From Microbacterium esteraromaticum (GTDB lineage Bacteria > Actinomycetota > Actinomycetes > Actinomycetales > Microbacteriaceae): a stretch of DNA of 64,000 bases. Positions 36,656-44,783 of this stretch are shown one piece after another. Under the pieces are notes generated by a model. That model did not search any database, was not told where the DNA came from, and saw only the letters and a list, made by a program, of their open reading frames with translations. The stretch is from assembly GCF_014084045.1 (NCBI RefSeq), contig NZ_CP043732.1:2232001-2296000 (forward strand), read 5' to 3'. The number at the start of each line of letters is the position of its first letter. Position 1 is the stretch's first letter. Made by a program: the position numbers and the translations under genes.

Positions 36656-37642
36656 ATGGTGAGCCTCACAGCCGATCTCAGTCCCCTCCGCCCAGACCGC
36701 AACCTCGCGATGGAACTCGTGCGCGCCACCGAGGCGGCCGCGATCCGCGCGGTGCCGTTCATCGGTCGCGGCGCCAAGGAGGAGGCCGATGGTGCGGCCG
36801 TCGACGCCATGCGCGCCTTCCTCGGCACCGTCGACTTTCAGGGCCGCGTCGTGATCGGCGAGGGCGAGAAGGACAACGCGCCGATGCTGTTCAACGGCGA
36901 GGTCGTCGGCACGGGACGCGGGCCCGAATGCGACATCGCCGTCGACCCGATCGACGGCACCACCCTCACCGCCGAGGGGCGTCAGAACGCGCTGTCGGTG
37001 CTCGCGGTGTCCGACCGCGGCACGATGCTCGACGCCTCAAGCGTGTTCTACATGGACAAGCTCGTCACCGGTCCTGCGGGCGTCGGCGTCGTCGACATCC
37101 GCAAGCCCATCGGCGAGAACATCCGCCGGCTGGCCAAGGCGCTCGGCAAGCCGGTCGACGAGGTCGTGGTGTCGGTGCTGAACCGTCCCCGTCACGAGAA
37201 GCTCATCGCCGAGATCCGCGAGGCCGGTGCCGGCACCCGCCTGATGAGCGACGGCGACGTCGCAGGCGGCATCAACGCGGCGCGTCACAACGCCCGCACC
37301 GACATGTGCGTCGGCATCGGCGGCAGCCCTGAGGGCATCGTCACCGCCTGCGCCATCAAGGCGCTCGGCGGGCACATCCAGGGCATGCTCTGGCCGCGCG
37401 ACGACGATGAGCGCCAGCGCGGCATCGACGCCGGGCTCGAGATGGACAAGGTGTACGAGGCGGATGACCTGGTGAAGGGCGACAACACGATCTTCGTCGC
37501 CACGGGAGTCACCGACGGCCAGCTCGTGCGCGGAGTGCGCCGCGAGGGCAACTACCTGTACACCGAGAGCATCGTGCTTCGCGGTGCGTCCGGAACCCTC
37601 CGTCGCATCACGTCGGATCACCTCGTGTCGAAGTGGCTCTGA
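36656..37642 (+). CDS. glpX: class II fructose-1,6-bisphosphatase
   Basis: This gluconeogenic phosphatase has 328 residues. The metal and substrate motifs are VVIGEGEKDNAPML, DIAVDPIDGTTLTAEG and GGSPEGIVTACAIKALGG. The N-terminus begins with DRNLAMELVRATEAAAIRA. It lacks any need for the upstream in-frame extension, which contains promoter sequence. Divergent from fba, with a 182-base shared regulatory gap that holds no other gene. Confidence 0.95.
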   Translation: MVSLTADLSPLRPDRNLAMELVRATEAAAIRAVPFIGRGAKEEADGAAVDAMRAFLGTVDFQGRVVIGEGEKDNAPMLFNGEVVGTGRGPECDIAVDPIDGTTLTAEGRQNALSVLAVSDRGTMLDASSVFYMDKLVTGPAGVGVVDIRKPIGENIRRLAKALGKPVDEVVVSVLNRPRHEKLIAEIREAGAGTRLMSDGDVAGGINAARHNARTDMCVGIGGSPEGIVTACAIKALGGHIQGMLWPRDDDERQRGIDAGLEMDKVYEADDLVKGDNTIFVATGVTDGQLVRGVRREGNYLYTESIVLRGASGTLRRITSDHLVSKWL

Positions 37643-37747
37643 CGCGGGCATCCTCCTGCATACCGCGATTCGCGGCGACCGCTGGCAGAATGGGCGGGTA
37701 CCGGCGTGATCAGCGCGTCGGCATGGTCATGAAGAGGAGTGCTCGGG

Positions 37748-38026
37748 ATGTCATCGAACGAGCCGTCTGAGAGTTCCAGCCGCGCGCAGCACGTCACCAC
37801 CAAGACCGGCCGCATCGTGCGGGTCACGGAGGAGCAGATCATGGCCGCGCAGCAGGCGAAGGCGGCCGTGCAGCCCGGGTTCGATCCCGCTCGTCGTACG
37901 GACGTGCTGTTCCGCGTGCGCCGCGAGGAGGGTCACGAGCTCAGCTCCTGGTGGTTCATCGGTGCGTTCCTGGCGAGCTCGAGCGTGGTCATCGCACTGC
38001 TCTCCTGGGTTCCCGGCGGAGCCTGA
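37748..38026 (+). CDS. small membrane protein, unknown function
   Basis: A 92-residue protein: a polar head rich in Ser/Gln, the segment TGRIVRVTEEQIMAAQQAKAAV, and one C-terminal membrane helix (about 69-87, WWFIGAFLASSSVVIALLSW). GAGGAG lies about 8 bases before ATG 37748. I do not recognise a family. It is tail-anchored in topology and follows glpX on the same strand. Confidence 0.7.
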   Translation: MSSNEPSESSSRAQHVTTKTGRIVRVTEEQIMAAQQAKAAVQPGFDPARRTDVLFRVRREEGHELSSWWFIGAFLASSSVVIALLSWVPGGA

Positions 38027-38064
38027 GCCCACCTCATCGAAGCGGCCCGTCCTGGCATCGCGCG

Positions 38065-38658
38065 TCAGGCGACGGCCCGTGCGGCTTCGATGATCAGCGG
38101 CGCCGAACGGGCCACTCCGAGCGCCTCGCCGAGCTCGTCGATGTCGTGCACCGCGGCGCGACGCGCGGCATCGATCACGATCTGGGCGCAGGCGCGGGCG
38201 TCGGCCAGTGCGTCGTGGTGCGAGAACTCGCCGAACCCCGCCGCGGCTGCGGCCAGGGGGAGGCGGTACGAGTCGAGGCTGTAGGTCTTCCGAGCCACGG
38301 CGAGTGAGCAGAGCGAGCGATACGGCGGCGCGTCGAGGCCGGTGGCCTCGCAGGCTCGACGGAGCACGTTGAGGTCGAACCCGGCGTTGTGCGCGACGAG
38401 CACGTCGGCGCCGGCGAACCCGCAGAGCCGGTCGAGCTGCTGGGCCCAGGTGGCGGCCCCGATGACGTCCTGCGGACGGATGCCGTGGATGCGCACATTC
38501 CACTCGTTGAACTCGTCGTGGCCTGCGGGAGGCCGGATCAGCCAGCCGGTCTGCGCGACGACCTTCCCGTCGCGCACGCGCACGAGTCCGACGGAACAGG
38601 CGGAGGCGGGGCTGGAGTTCGCGGTCTCGAAGTCGATCGCGGTGAAATCCAGGGGCAC
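38065..38658 (-). CDS. 3'-5' exonuclease, DNA polymerase III epsilon-like (DEDDh)
   Basis: A 197-residue nuclease of the DnaQ superfamily. ExoI is AIDFETAN, ExoII is VAHNAGFDLNVL and ExoIII is HHDALADA, giving the DEDDh set. It is shorter than the polymerase subunit and probably serves repair or RNA turnover. GTG 38658 is preferred because GGGAG lies upstream and DFTAIDFET then sits at the N-terminus as in the family. It is divergent from the methyltransferase gene. Confidence 0.85.
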   Translation of the reverse strand: MPLDFTAIDFETANSSPASACSVGLVRVRDGKVVAQTGWLIRPPAGHDEFNEWNVRIHGIRPQDVIGAATWAQQLDRLCGFAGADVLVAHNAGFDLNVLRRACEATGLDAPPYRSLCSLAVARKTYSLDSYRLPLAAAAAGFGEFSHHDALADARACAQIVIDAARRAAVHDIDELGEALGVARSAPLIIEAARAVA

Positions 38659-38705
38659 GGATCCACCATCTCCCGGCAGCCGGATCACGCGCCGCAGACT
38701 CGCCG

Positions 38706-38711
38706 TAGGCT
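38706..38711 (+). promoter_or_regulatory. -10 box TAGGCT, leaderless start of the methyltransferase gene
   Basis: TAGGCT ends 7 bases before ATG 38719, with no ribosome site between. Confidence 0.45.
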
Positions 38712-38718
38712 GGCGAAC

Positions 38719-39462
38719 ATGAGCGATTCACGAGCGACCTCCTTCGGTGCCGAGGCCGACAACTACGAGGCTGCCCGGCCCGACTATCCGTTCGAGGCGG
38801 TCGCGTGGATGCTCGATCGTCTTCCTTCCGGTGCGCGGCGTCTCGTCGACGTCGGCGCGGGCACAGGCAAGCTCACCCGGGTGGTCGCCGAGGCGAAGGA
38901 TGCCGAGGTCGTCGCGGTCGATCCGGATGCGGCGATGCTCGCGAAGCTGCGCGAGGCCGTGCCGGGTGTGCCGACCTTCGTCGGCACGGCCGAGTCCCTT
39001 CCCCTTCCGGATGCCAGTGTCGACGCCGTCGTGCTCGGGCAGGCCTGGCACTGGGTCGATCCCGTCGCGGCGTCGGCTGAGATCGGACGGGCGGTGCGCC
39101 CCGGCGGAACGCTCGGGCTGATCTGGAACGCCCGCGACAACCGGGTCGACTGGGTGCGCCGGCTCACCGCGGTCATGAACGCGAGCGCCGCGGAGGAGAT
39201 GCTCGACGCGGGCGGGCCAACGGTGGCATCCCCGTTCGGCGAGCTCGAGAGCGAGAGGTGGGAGTGGGTGCGCCCGATGACGCGCGAGCAGCTGCACCGC
39301 ATGGCGGCATCCCGCAGCCACCTGATCACCGCGAGCGAGGGCGAGCGAGGCGAGATACGGCGGCAGATGGACGAGCTCTTCGACGAGCTGGGGCTGCACG
39401 GCGACGGCACCGTCGACGTGCCGTACGTCACCTCAGCGTTCCGGTCGCTGCGCGCCGGTTGA
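38719..39462 (+). CDS. class I SAM-dependent methyltransferase (Methyltransf_11 type)
   Basis: A 247-residue methyltransferase with N-terminal FGAEADNYEAARPDYP and SAM motif I LVDVGAGTGKLTRV. An acidic loop VVAVDPDAAML, motif III with SLPLPDASVDAVVLGQAWHWV, and AVRPGGTLGLIWN follow. It resembles trans-aconitate/ubiquinone-like methyltransferases, but the substrate cannot be named. Confidence 0.88.
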   Translation: MSDSRATSFGAEADNYEAARPDYPFEAVAWMLDRLPSGARRLVDVGAGTGKLTRVVAEAKDAEVVAVDPDAAMLAKLREAVPGVPTFVGTAESLPLPDASVDAVVLGQAWHWVDPVAASAEIGRAVRPGGTLGLIWNARDNRVDWVRRLTAVMNASAAEEMLDAGGPTVASPFGELESERWEWVRPMTREQLHRMAASRSHLITASEGERGEIRRQMDELFDELGLHGDGTVDVPYVTSAFRSLRAG

Positions 39463-39500
39463 CCGAGCCCGAGGCATCCGGAGGCGACCGGTCGCGCCGG

Positions 39501-39506
39501 TAGACT
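39501..39506 (+). promoter_or_regulatory. -10 box TAGACT upstream of ychF
   Basis: TAGACT ends 8 bases before GTG 39515, so the transcript is leaderless or nearly so. Confidence 0.4.
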
Positions 39507-39514
39507 CGTCTCTC

Positions 39515-40588
39515 GTGGCTCTCACTATCGGAATCGTCGGGCTGCCGAACGTCGGCAAGTCCACCCTCTTCAACGCGCTGACCAAGAACGACGTGCTCGC
39601 GGCGAACTACCCGTTCGCGACGATCGAGCCGAACGTCGGCGTCGTCAACCTGCCCGATCCGCGTCTGCAGGTGCTGGCCGGCATCTTCGGCAGTGAGCGC
39701 ATCCTGCCCGCCACGGTGTCGTTCGTAGACATCGCCGGCATCGTGCGCGGCGCGAGCGAGGGTGAGGGGCTGGGCAACCAGTTCCTGGCGAACATCCGCG
39801 AGGCGGATGCGATCGCTCAGGTCGTACGCGGCTTCGTGGACGACGACGTCGTGCACGTCGAGGGGACCGTCGACCCCAAGGGTGACATGGAGACCATCAA
39901 CGCCGAGCTGATGCTCGCCGATCTGCAGACGATCGAGAAGGCTCTGCCGCGCTTCGAGAAGGAAGTGAAGCAGAAGAGGACTGATCCTGCGGTGCTCGAG
40001 GCGGCGAACGCCGCGAAGGATGCCCTCGAGCGCGGTCAGCTGCTCTCGACCGCCGGTCTCGACCTCGCGCCGATCAAGGAGCTCGGGCTGCTGACGGCGA
40101 AACCCTACATCTACGTGTTCAACGTCGACGAATCGGTGCTCACCGACGAGGCGAAGAAGGCCGAGCTCGAGGCTCTCGTCGCGCCGGCGCAGGCTGTGTT
40201 CCTCGACGCCAAGATCGAGTCCGAGCTGATCGGCCTCGACCCGGAAGACGCGCAGGAGCTGCTTGAGGCGACGGGTCAGAGCGAATCGGGTCTCGACCAG
40301 CTCGCGCGCATCGGCTTCGCCACCCTCGGCCTTCAGACCTACCTCACCGCCGGGCCCAAGGAATCGCGGGCATGGACGATCCCCCAGGGGGCGAAGGCGC
40401 CGCAGGCGGCTGGTGTGATCCACACCGACTTCGAGAAGGGCTTCATCAAGGCCGAGGTCATCTCGTTCGAGGACCTCGTCGAGACCGGGTCGGTCGCAGA
40501 GGCTCGTGCGAAGGGCAAGGCTCGCCTCGAGGGCAAGGACTACGTCATGCAAGATGGCGACGTGGTGGAGTTCCGCTTCAACAACTGA
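39515..40588 (+). CDS. ychF: redox-regulated ATPase YchF (Obg family)
   Basis: A 357-residue P-loop protein that binds ribosomes and prefers ATP over GTP. G1 is GLPNVGKST (9-17), G3 is DIAGIVRGASEGEGLGN, and the NxxE motif NVDES replaces NKxD, the mark of ATP preference. A coiled coil and a C-terminal TGS domain (VIHTDFEKGFIKAEV) follow. It ends GDVVEFRFNN. A second copy of the final 33 bases lies at 41999-42031, suggesting that this 3' end was replaced by an insertion. Confidence 0.95.
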   Translation: MALTIGIVGLPNVGKSTLFNALTKNDVLAANYPFATIEPNVGVVNLPDPRLQVLAGIFGSERILPATVSFVDIAGIVRGASEGEGLGNQFLANIREADAIAQVVRGFVDDDVVHVEGTVDPKGDMETINAELMLADLQTIEKALPRFEKEVKQKRTDPAVLEAANAAKDALERGQLLSTAGLDLAPIKELGLLTAKPYIYVFNVDESVLTDEAKKAELEALVAPAQAVFLDAKIESELIGLDPEDAQELLEATGQSESGLDQLARIGFATLGLQTYLTAGPKESRAWTIPQGAKAPQAAGVIHTDFEKGFIKAEVISFEDLVETGSVAEARAKGKARLEGKDYVMQDGDVVEFRFNN

Positions 40589-40657
40589 GCACTCTGGCGG
40601 CGCACCGACTCGCAGCGACTACATTGGTTTCGCAGTGATCGATTGCGAGCGGAACGC

Positions 40658-41317
40658 ATGTACGAGGAACGTCACCCCGACTCGCGTGTGCTGGAGTGTG
40701 TGTGGCAGGCGCGGGCGTCGCGAGATGAGCGCTACCTCGTTCCGGCCGTCGAGTACTGGGATCTGTGGTTCGCCCGCGAGTCGGATGGTGAGGTGCTCGC
40801 CGGCCTGACAGGTCCGACCCTGGGGCACCGCTGGATCCGCTCTACGGTCGGCGAGCACAGCTGGGGCATCCAGCTGAAGGCTCACGCGGTCCTGCCAGGA
40901 GTGAGCAAGCTGCTCCTGCGCGGCGGCGAGCAGCGCCTCCTCGTCCGAGCGGGAAAGGTCACAATCGGGCAGCATGCAATACGATTCCCGGAGTTCGAGG
41001 ACCTCGAGAGCTTCACTGATCGTCTTCTTGAGCTCGATGTGCTGCGCGATGACGAACAGGTCAGGCGGATGCTCACCGGCGAAGACGCGGGCTACTCGGA
41101 AAGACACCGTCAGCGCCGAGTCCGCGCCGCGACAGGGCTCACGCGCAAGCAGATAGAGCAGTTGTCGCGAGCGCGTGAAGCGTTTGCCCTGCTGTTGCAG
41201 GGCGTCCCGCCGACGGAGTGCGCTGCGCGCTGCGGTTTCGCCGACCAGGCTCACCTGACTCGTTCGCTGAGGGCCTTCCACGGCCAGACACCGGCCCAGG
41301 TGTTGTCCGGTCGATGA
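40658..41317 (+). CDS. AraC family transcriptional regulator
   Basis: A 219-residue protein with an N-terminal ligand-like domain (YLVPAVEYWDLWFARESDG, HSWGIQLKAHAVLPG) and a C-terminal AraC helix-turn-helix pair. The first helix-turn-helix lies near RVRAATGLTRKQIEQLSRAREA. The second carries PTECAARCGFADQAHLTRSLRAFHGQTPAQ. Base composition is a little lower in GC than flanking genes. It sits between the two ychF 3' ends, and its likely partner is the VOC gene downstream. Confidence 0.85.
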   Translation: MYEERHPDSRVLECVWQARASRDERYLVPAVEYWDLWFARESDGEVLAGLTGPTLGHRWIRSTVGEHSWGIQLKAHAVLPGVSKLLLRGGEQRLLVRAGKVTIGQHAIRFPEFEDLESFTDRLLELDVLRDDEQVRRMLTGEDAGYSERHRQRRVRAATGLTRKQIEQLSRAREAFALLLQGVPPTECAARCGFADQAHLTRSLRAFHGQTPAQVLSGR

Positions 41318-41398
41318 TGGCGGAAATATTCAATACCGAGGCAGTCATCCGGTGGTGAACTGAGGGCATCGCATTCACGATCAGCAGAGGAGCAGACG

Positions 41399-41929
41399 AT
41401 GCCCATTCCCGCCGCCCCCGAGGGCTACGCCACCGTCAACCCATTCATCATCACGACGGGCGCCGAGGATGTGACCCGGTTCGTCATCGAAGTCTTCGGC
41501 GGCGAGGAGCGTGCGGAGGCACGCACCGTCGATGACGACGGCCTTCTGCTTCAGGCCGAGGTGAGAGTGGGCACCACCACCATCATGCTCGCGGAGCGCA
41601 AGCCGAACTGGCCCTTCACTCCGAGCCTGCTTCAGGTCTATGTCGATGACCTCGACGCTGTGCTGGAGCGGGCTCTCGCGCGCGGGGGCCGCCTGGTCAC
41701 CACACCCACCGACTTCTTCGGCACGCAGTTCGCTCGGGTGCAGGATTCGAGTGCAAACCTCTGGTGGATCTGGCAGCACGGCGATGCGGTCCGGGACGCC
41801 GATGACAGTGAGAGCGAGTGGACGGCAGAGGGCGGTGATCAGGGGTGGGGTGAGATCTCACCCGAGCTCGCCTACATCCATGACACGCTGCTCGAGGCGA
41901 TGACCGCCCTGCGCGACCCGAAGGCCTGA
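41399..41929 (+). CDS. VOC family protein (glyoxalase/PhnB-like)
   Basis: A 176-residue protein of the vicinal-oxygen-chelate fold. It shows TVNPFIITTGAEDVTRFVIEVFGG, VRVGTTTIMLAERK, LLQVYVDDLDAVLERALARG and the final strand region FGTQFARVQDSSANLWWIWQH, as in PhnB-like proteins. The ligand is unknown. AGAGGAG precedes the ATG. It follows the AraC regulator and may be its target. Confidence 0.85.
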   Translation: MPIPAAPEGYATVNPFIITTGAEDVTRFVIEVFGGEERAEARTVDDDGLLLQAEVRVGTTTIMLAERKPNWPFTPSLLQVYVDDLDAVLERALARGGRLVTTPTDFFGTQFARVQDSSANLWWIWQHGDAVRDADDSESEWTAEGGDQGWGEISPELAYIHDTLLEAMTALRDPKA

Positions 41930-41998
41930 GGGGCGCGTCGCAGGTGTCGCGGAGAAGTCGTCGCCGGGACGCCTTCCCTGCGGGAGGTTGGTCCGTGC

Positions 41999-42031
41999 GG
42001 CGACGTCGTGGAGTTCCGGTTCAACGTGTGA
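41999..42031 (+). pseudogene. duplicated 3' end of ychF (putative integration scar)
   Basis: These 33 bases match the last 33 bases of ychF (40556-40588) at 28 positions. In frame they encode DVVEFRFNV and a stop. There is no start and no upstream coding continuity, so this is a remnant. Confidence 0.8.
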
Positions 42032-42041
42032 TCCGAAGCCC

Positions 42042-42073
42042 GGTCGTTGAGCGAGCGGAGCGAGCCGAAACGC
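42042..42073. repeat. interspersed intergenic repeat (GTTGAGCGAGCGGAGCGAGC type)
   Basis: The unit reads GGTCGTTGAGCGAGCGGAGC and continues with GAGCCGAAACGC. Elements of this GAGCGAGCGNAGCGAG-CGAAACG form are, from memory, dispersed in many copies in Microbacteriaceae and other actinobacterial intergenic regions. One copy lies here, just after the ychF remnant. Confidence 0.55.
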
Positions 42074-42096
42074 GCTCCCACCGCAGGATGGAGCCG

Positions 42097-42645
42097 ATGA
42101 GTCCACTGATCCGCGTCGTGCCGCACTCGGAGCTCACGTTCGACGACGTGACGCGCGTTCGCAGGCTGTTCGATGGCGAGTACGCGCAGGACTTCGGCAT
42201 GTGGCATCCGGAGCAGCCATACGGGTACGCGCCGCACGACGTGCACGTGATGGCGTGTGCTGGCGATGTCATCGTCGGGCACGTCGGCTGGGCTCGGCGG
42301 GAGATCACCGTAGGGGAGCGCATCGTGGTGGTCGCCGGCGTTGGCGGAGTGCTGGTCTCGGAAAGCGCACGTGGCGTGCGCCTCGGCGAGCGGCTGATGA
42401 GCCGAGCGGTGGAGTCGATGCGCCTTGCCGGTGGCATCGACTTCGGCTATCTCGGATGCCGTGAAGAGGTCGTGCCGTTCTACGAGTCCTGCGGTTGGAC
42501 GCGTGTGTTCGCTGCTGAGCGTTCGATCGATCGGGCCGGACTGCCTGTGGCGGACCCACCGGGGCAGCCGCTCCTCGTCTTCCCGCTGAGTGCGTCGATG
42601 GAATGGCCGGACGGGGAGATCGATCTTCGCGGGCGAGCATGGTGA
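42097..42645 (+). CDS. GNAT family N-acetyltransferase
   Basis: A 182-residue acetyltransferase. The acetyl-CoA site is visible in VVVAGVGGVLVSESARGVRLGERLM, where the usual Q/RxxGxG/A loop appears as SARGVRLG. The C-terminal strand reads FGYLGCREEVVPFYESCGWTRV. ATG 42097 has GGAG directly upstream. A slightly earlier ATG at 42088 is possible. Its N-terminus resembles aminoglycoside 2'-acetyltransferase-like members, but the substrate is not clear. Confidence 0.8.
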   Translation: MSPLIRVVPHSELTFDDVTRVRRLFDGEYAQDFGMWHPEQPYGYAPHDVHVMACAGDVIVGHVGWARREITVGERIVVVAGVGGVLVSESARGVRLGERLMSRAVESMRLAGGIDFGYLGCREEVVPFYESCGWTRVFAAERSIDRAGLPVADPPGQPLLVFPLSASMEWPDGEIDLRGRAW

Positions 42646-42717
42646 CGTCACACCGACGTTGATGGAGTGTGGTGGATTTCCGCTTCATCGCGCTCCCGCG
42701 CACGCATCGGAGTCGTC

Positions 42718-43107
42718 TCAGCGCAGTTCCAGTCGAACGTTCCGGTGCGAGGCGAAGATCTCCTGGACGATCTCGAAGTAGGTCTTGCCCTCGCCGCGCA
42801 GCAGGGCATCCCGTTGATGCCGGATGCCCTGCGCATTGAAGATATCGGGTCGGGAGAGTTTGTCCTCCAGCCAGCGCCGCGTCGTCGCGAGCCCGAGGCT
42901 CTCGCGACTGTGCTCGTGATCTGCCCACACGAAGACCGCGCCATTCGTGTCGAACTGATAAAGCACGTCATCGAGCGCGTCCAGACTCGATCCCAGCGTC
43001 CAGTCCTCATCCGCCATCAGGAGAGCGTTGAGCTGTGCGTACAGGTCGTCGATCGTGTCGATGCGGTCTCCTTCGATGCGGAAGACCCGGGATGCGTCGT
43101 CGACCAT
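42718..43107 (-). CDS. barstar family RNase-inhibitor-like protein
   Basis: A 129-residue protein with the barstar-like fold hallmarks: FRIEGDRIDTIDDLYAQLN near the N-terminus and DEDWTLGSSLDALDDVLY in the middle, equivalent to the NLDALWD segment of barstar. A longer C-terminal helix follows with RPDIFNAQGIRHQRDALLRGEGKTYFEIVQEI. GAGGAG precedes the ATG. No barnase-like RNase or toxin delivery gene is adjacent, so it is an orphan immunity-type gene. Confidence 0.8.
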   Translation of the reverse strand: MVDDASRVFRIEGDRIDTIDDLYAQLNALLMADEDWTLGSSLDALDDVLYQFDTNGAVFVWADHEHSRESLGLATTRRWLEDKLSRPDIFNAQGIRHQRDALLRGEGKTYFEIVQEIFASHRNVRLELR

Positions 43108-43254
43108 CCGCTCTCCTCAGTAGACGCGACGGATCTGCTGCGGCCCGCCGCAGGCACAGGCTCATTCCACCATTCTGCCTGCAGGACACAGCGGGCGATC
43201 GCGGTGAGCCCATCGGGGATGGCTGAACTCGGCTCTCGGTGCGAGGATCGATGC

Positions 43255-44079
43255 ATGCCCGAGTCTCCGGAGGTCCAGGCGCTCGTGGAGTTCATCGACG
43301 AGCGGATCATCGGCCGCGTCATCGCTGCGGTCGACATCGCCGAGTTCCGAGTCGTCAAGACGCGAGCCCGGCCGCCGGAGACGCTGATCGACGCGACTGT
43401 CAGCGGGGCACGTCGCTTCGGGAAGCACGTCGGCATCGAGACGAGCGCCGGCTGGCTGATGATCGGGTTCGGGCGCAACGGGTGGATACGGTGGCAGTCG
43501 GCGGGGGATGCCCACGCACAGGGGCCCGTTCCGGAGGTCGCTCGGATCGCACTCGATGATGGGGCGGTGGCGCAGATCATCGACCGGGGTGACTTCCTCG
43601 GCGTCACCATCTCGATCGTCGACTCGCCGCCCGACGTCCCGGGCATCGCCGCGCTCGGCCCCGATCCGCTCGCCCCACAGTTCACCCGCGACGACCTGGA
43701 GCGCGCTCTCGGCACCCGCCGCAAGCAGATCAAGGCCCTGCTGCAGGAGCAGGCATCGCTCGCGGGCATCGGCAACGCCTACTCCGACGAGATCCTCCAT
43801 AGAGCGCGGCTGCCGCTCGCCGTGCATGCCGCGGCACTCGGCGCGGACGCCAGGGCGCGTCTCTTCGACGCCACGCTCGACGTCATGCGCGGAGCGGTCG
43901 AACAACGGCGTGGCCTTTCACCAGAGCACCTCAAGCAGGCGAAAGTGGATGCCATGGCCGTGCACGGTCGCGGAGGAGAGCCCTGTCCTGTGTGCGGCAC
44001 CATCATCGTCGACCAGACGTTCGCCGGGGCGTCTGCGCAGTCGTGTCCGCGCTGCCAGTCCGAGGGCGTCGATGGCTGA
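43255..44079 (+). CDS. Fpg/Nei family DNA glycosylase
   Basis: A 274-residue bifunctional base-excision glycosylase/AP lyase. The N-terminus MPESPEVQA keeps the catalytic Pro2 and Glu3, with Ser in place of the usual Leu or Gly. The helix-two-turn-helix segment is IKALLQEQASLAGIGNAYSDE. The C-terminal zinc finger is CPVC then CPRC in PCPVCGTIIV and SCPRCQ. The second ATG of ATGCATG is the start. It overlaps the hemerythrin gene by 8 bases. Confidence 0.9.
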   Translation: MPESPEVQALVEFIDERIIGRVIAAVDIAEFRVVKTRARPPETLIDATVSGARRFGKHVGIETSAGWLMIGFGRNGWIRWQSAGDAHAQGPVPEVARIALDDGAVAQIIDRGDFLGVTISIVDSPPDVPGIAALGPDPLAPQFTRDDLERALGTRRKQIKALLQEQASLAGIGNAYSDEILHRARLPLAVHAAALGADARARLFDATLDVMRGAVEQRRGLSPEHLKQAKVDAMAVHGRGGEPCPVCGTIIVDQTFAGASAQSCPRCQSEGVDG

Positions 44080-44542
44080 GGGGGAGACGGAACGCATCGT
44101 GGCCTGGAGCGAGGAGCTGAAGGCGGTGCACGCGCGGCTGCGCCAGGCCCTGGCTCTCACGCGGCAGGCGCTCGCCGATGGCGAGCCGACGCGGGCGGCC
44201 AGCCGTGATCTGCTGCTGTTCTGCCACGGGTTCTGCGCCGCGCTCAGTGGGCATCATCTCGCCGAGGACCGTGAGCTCTTCCCGGCGATCGTGGCCGAGC
44301 ATCCGCAGCTGGGTGAGACCCTGCGCAAGCTCGAACAGGATCATGCGATGATGTCGCACCTGATCGCCGGCCTGCAGACCGCGGTCGACTCTCACGCCGC
44401 GCCGGCGGACCTTGCACGGCACCTCGAGGGACTCGCCGCGATCATGGAGAGCCACTTCCGGTACGAGGAGCGTCAGCTGCTTCACGTGCTGGACACGCTC
44501 GAACTCGACGCCGATTCACGCCAGATGCTCGGGCCGCTATGA
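44072..44542 (+). CDS. hemerythrin domain-containing protein
   Basis: A 156-residue four-helix protein with a probable di-iron site. Ligand candidates are in LFCHGFCAALSGHHLAEDRELFP, split over two helices, then LEQDHAMMSHLI and MESHFRYEERQL, giving the usual H...HxxxE...H...HxxxxE order. A role in oxygen, NO or iron handling is inferred from the family. It overlaps the DNA glycosylase gene, suggesting joint expression. Confidence 0.85.
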   Translation: MAEGETERIVAWSEELKAVHARLRQALALTRQALADGEPTRAASRDLLLFCHGFCAALSGHHLAEDRELFPAIVAEHPQLGETLRKLEQDHAMMSHLIAGLQTAVDSHAAPADLARHLEGLAAIMESHFRYEERQLLHVLDTLELDADSRQMLGPL

Positions 44543-44571
44543 GCGCCCGCCCGTCGCCAGAGGGAGCGACT

Positions 44572-44736
44572 ATGACCGAGAACGACCCGCGCACTCCGCA
44601 CGTCCCTGAGCCCGACGAATCGAGTGTGCCGACGCTGGAAGACGACGAGACGATCGCTCCGCGCCCCGAGGAGGAGATCGCCGACGCACTGCGCGCCGAG
44701 CCCGACGTGTCGGACCACAGGGAGCACCGCCCCTGA
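44572..44736 (+). CDS. small acidic protein, unknown function
   Basis: A 54-residue protein with many Asp, Glu and Pro and no hydrophobic core or membrane segment (core TLEDDETIAPRPEEEIADAL). GGGAG lies 8 bases before the ATG, which favours ATG 44572 over the one at 44539. Probably disordered. It follows the hemerythrin gene. Confidence 0.5.
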   Translation: MTENDPRTPHVPEPDESSVPTLEDDETIAPRPEEEIADALRAEPDVSDHREHRP

Positions 44737-44783
44737 TCCGCGAGGACGATTGCGCATTCGGTGCAGCGGCGCGACCATGAGGC

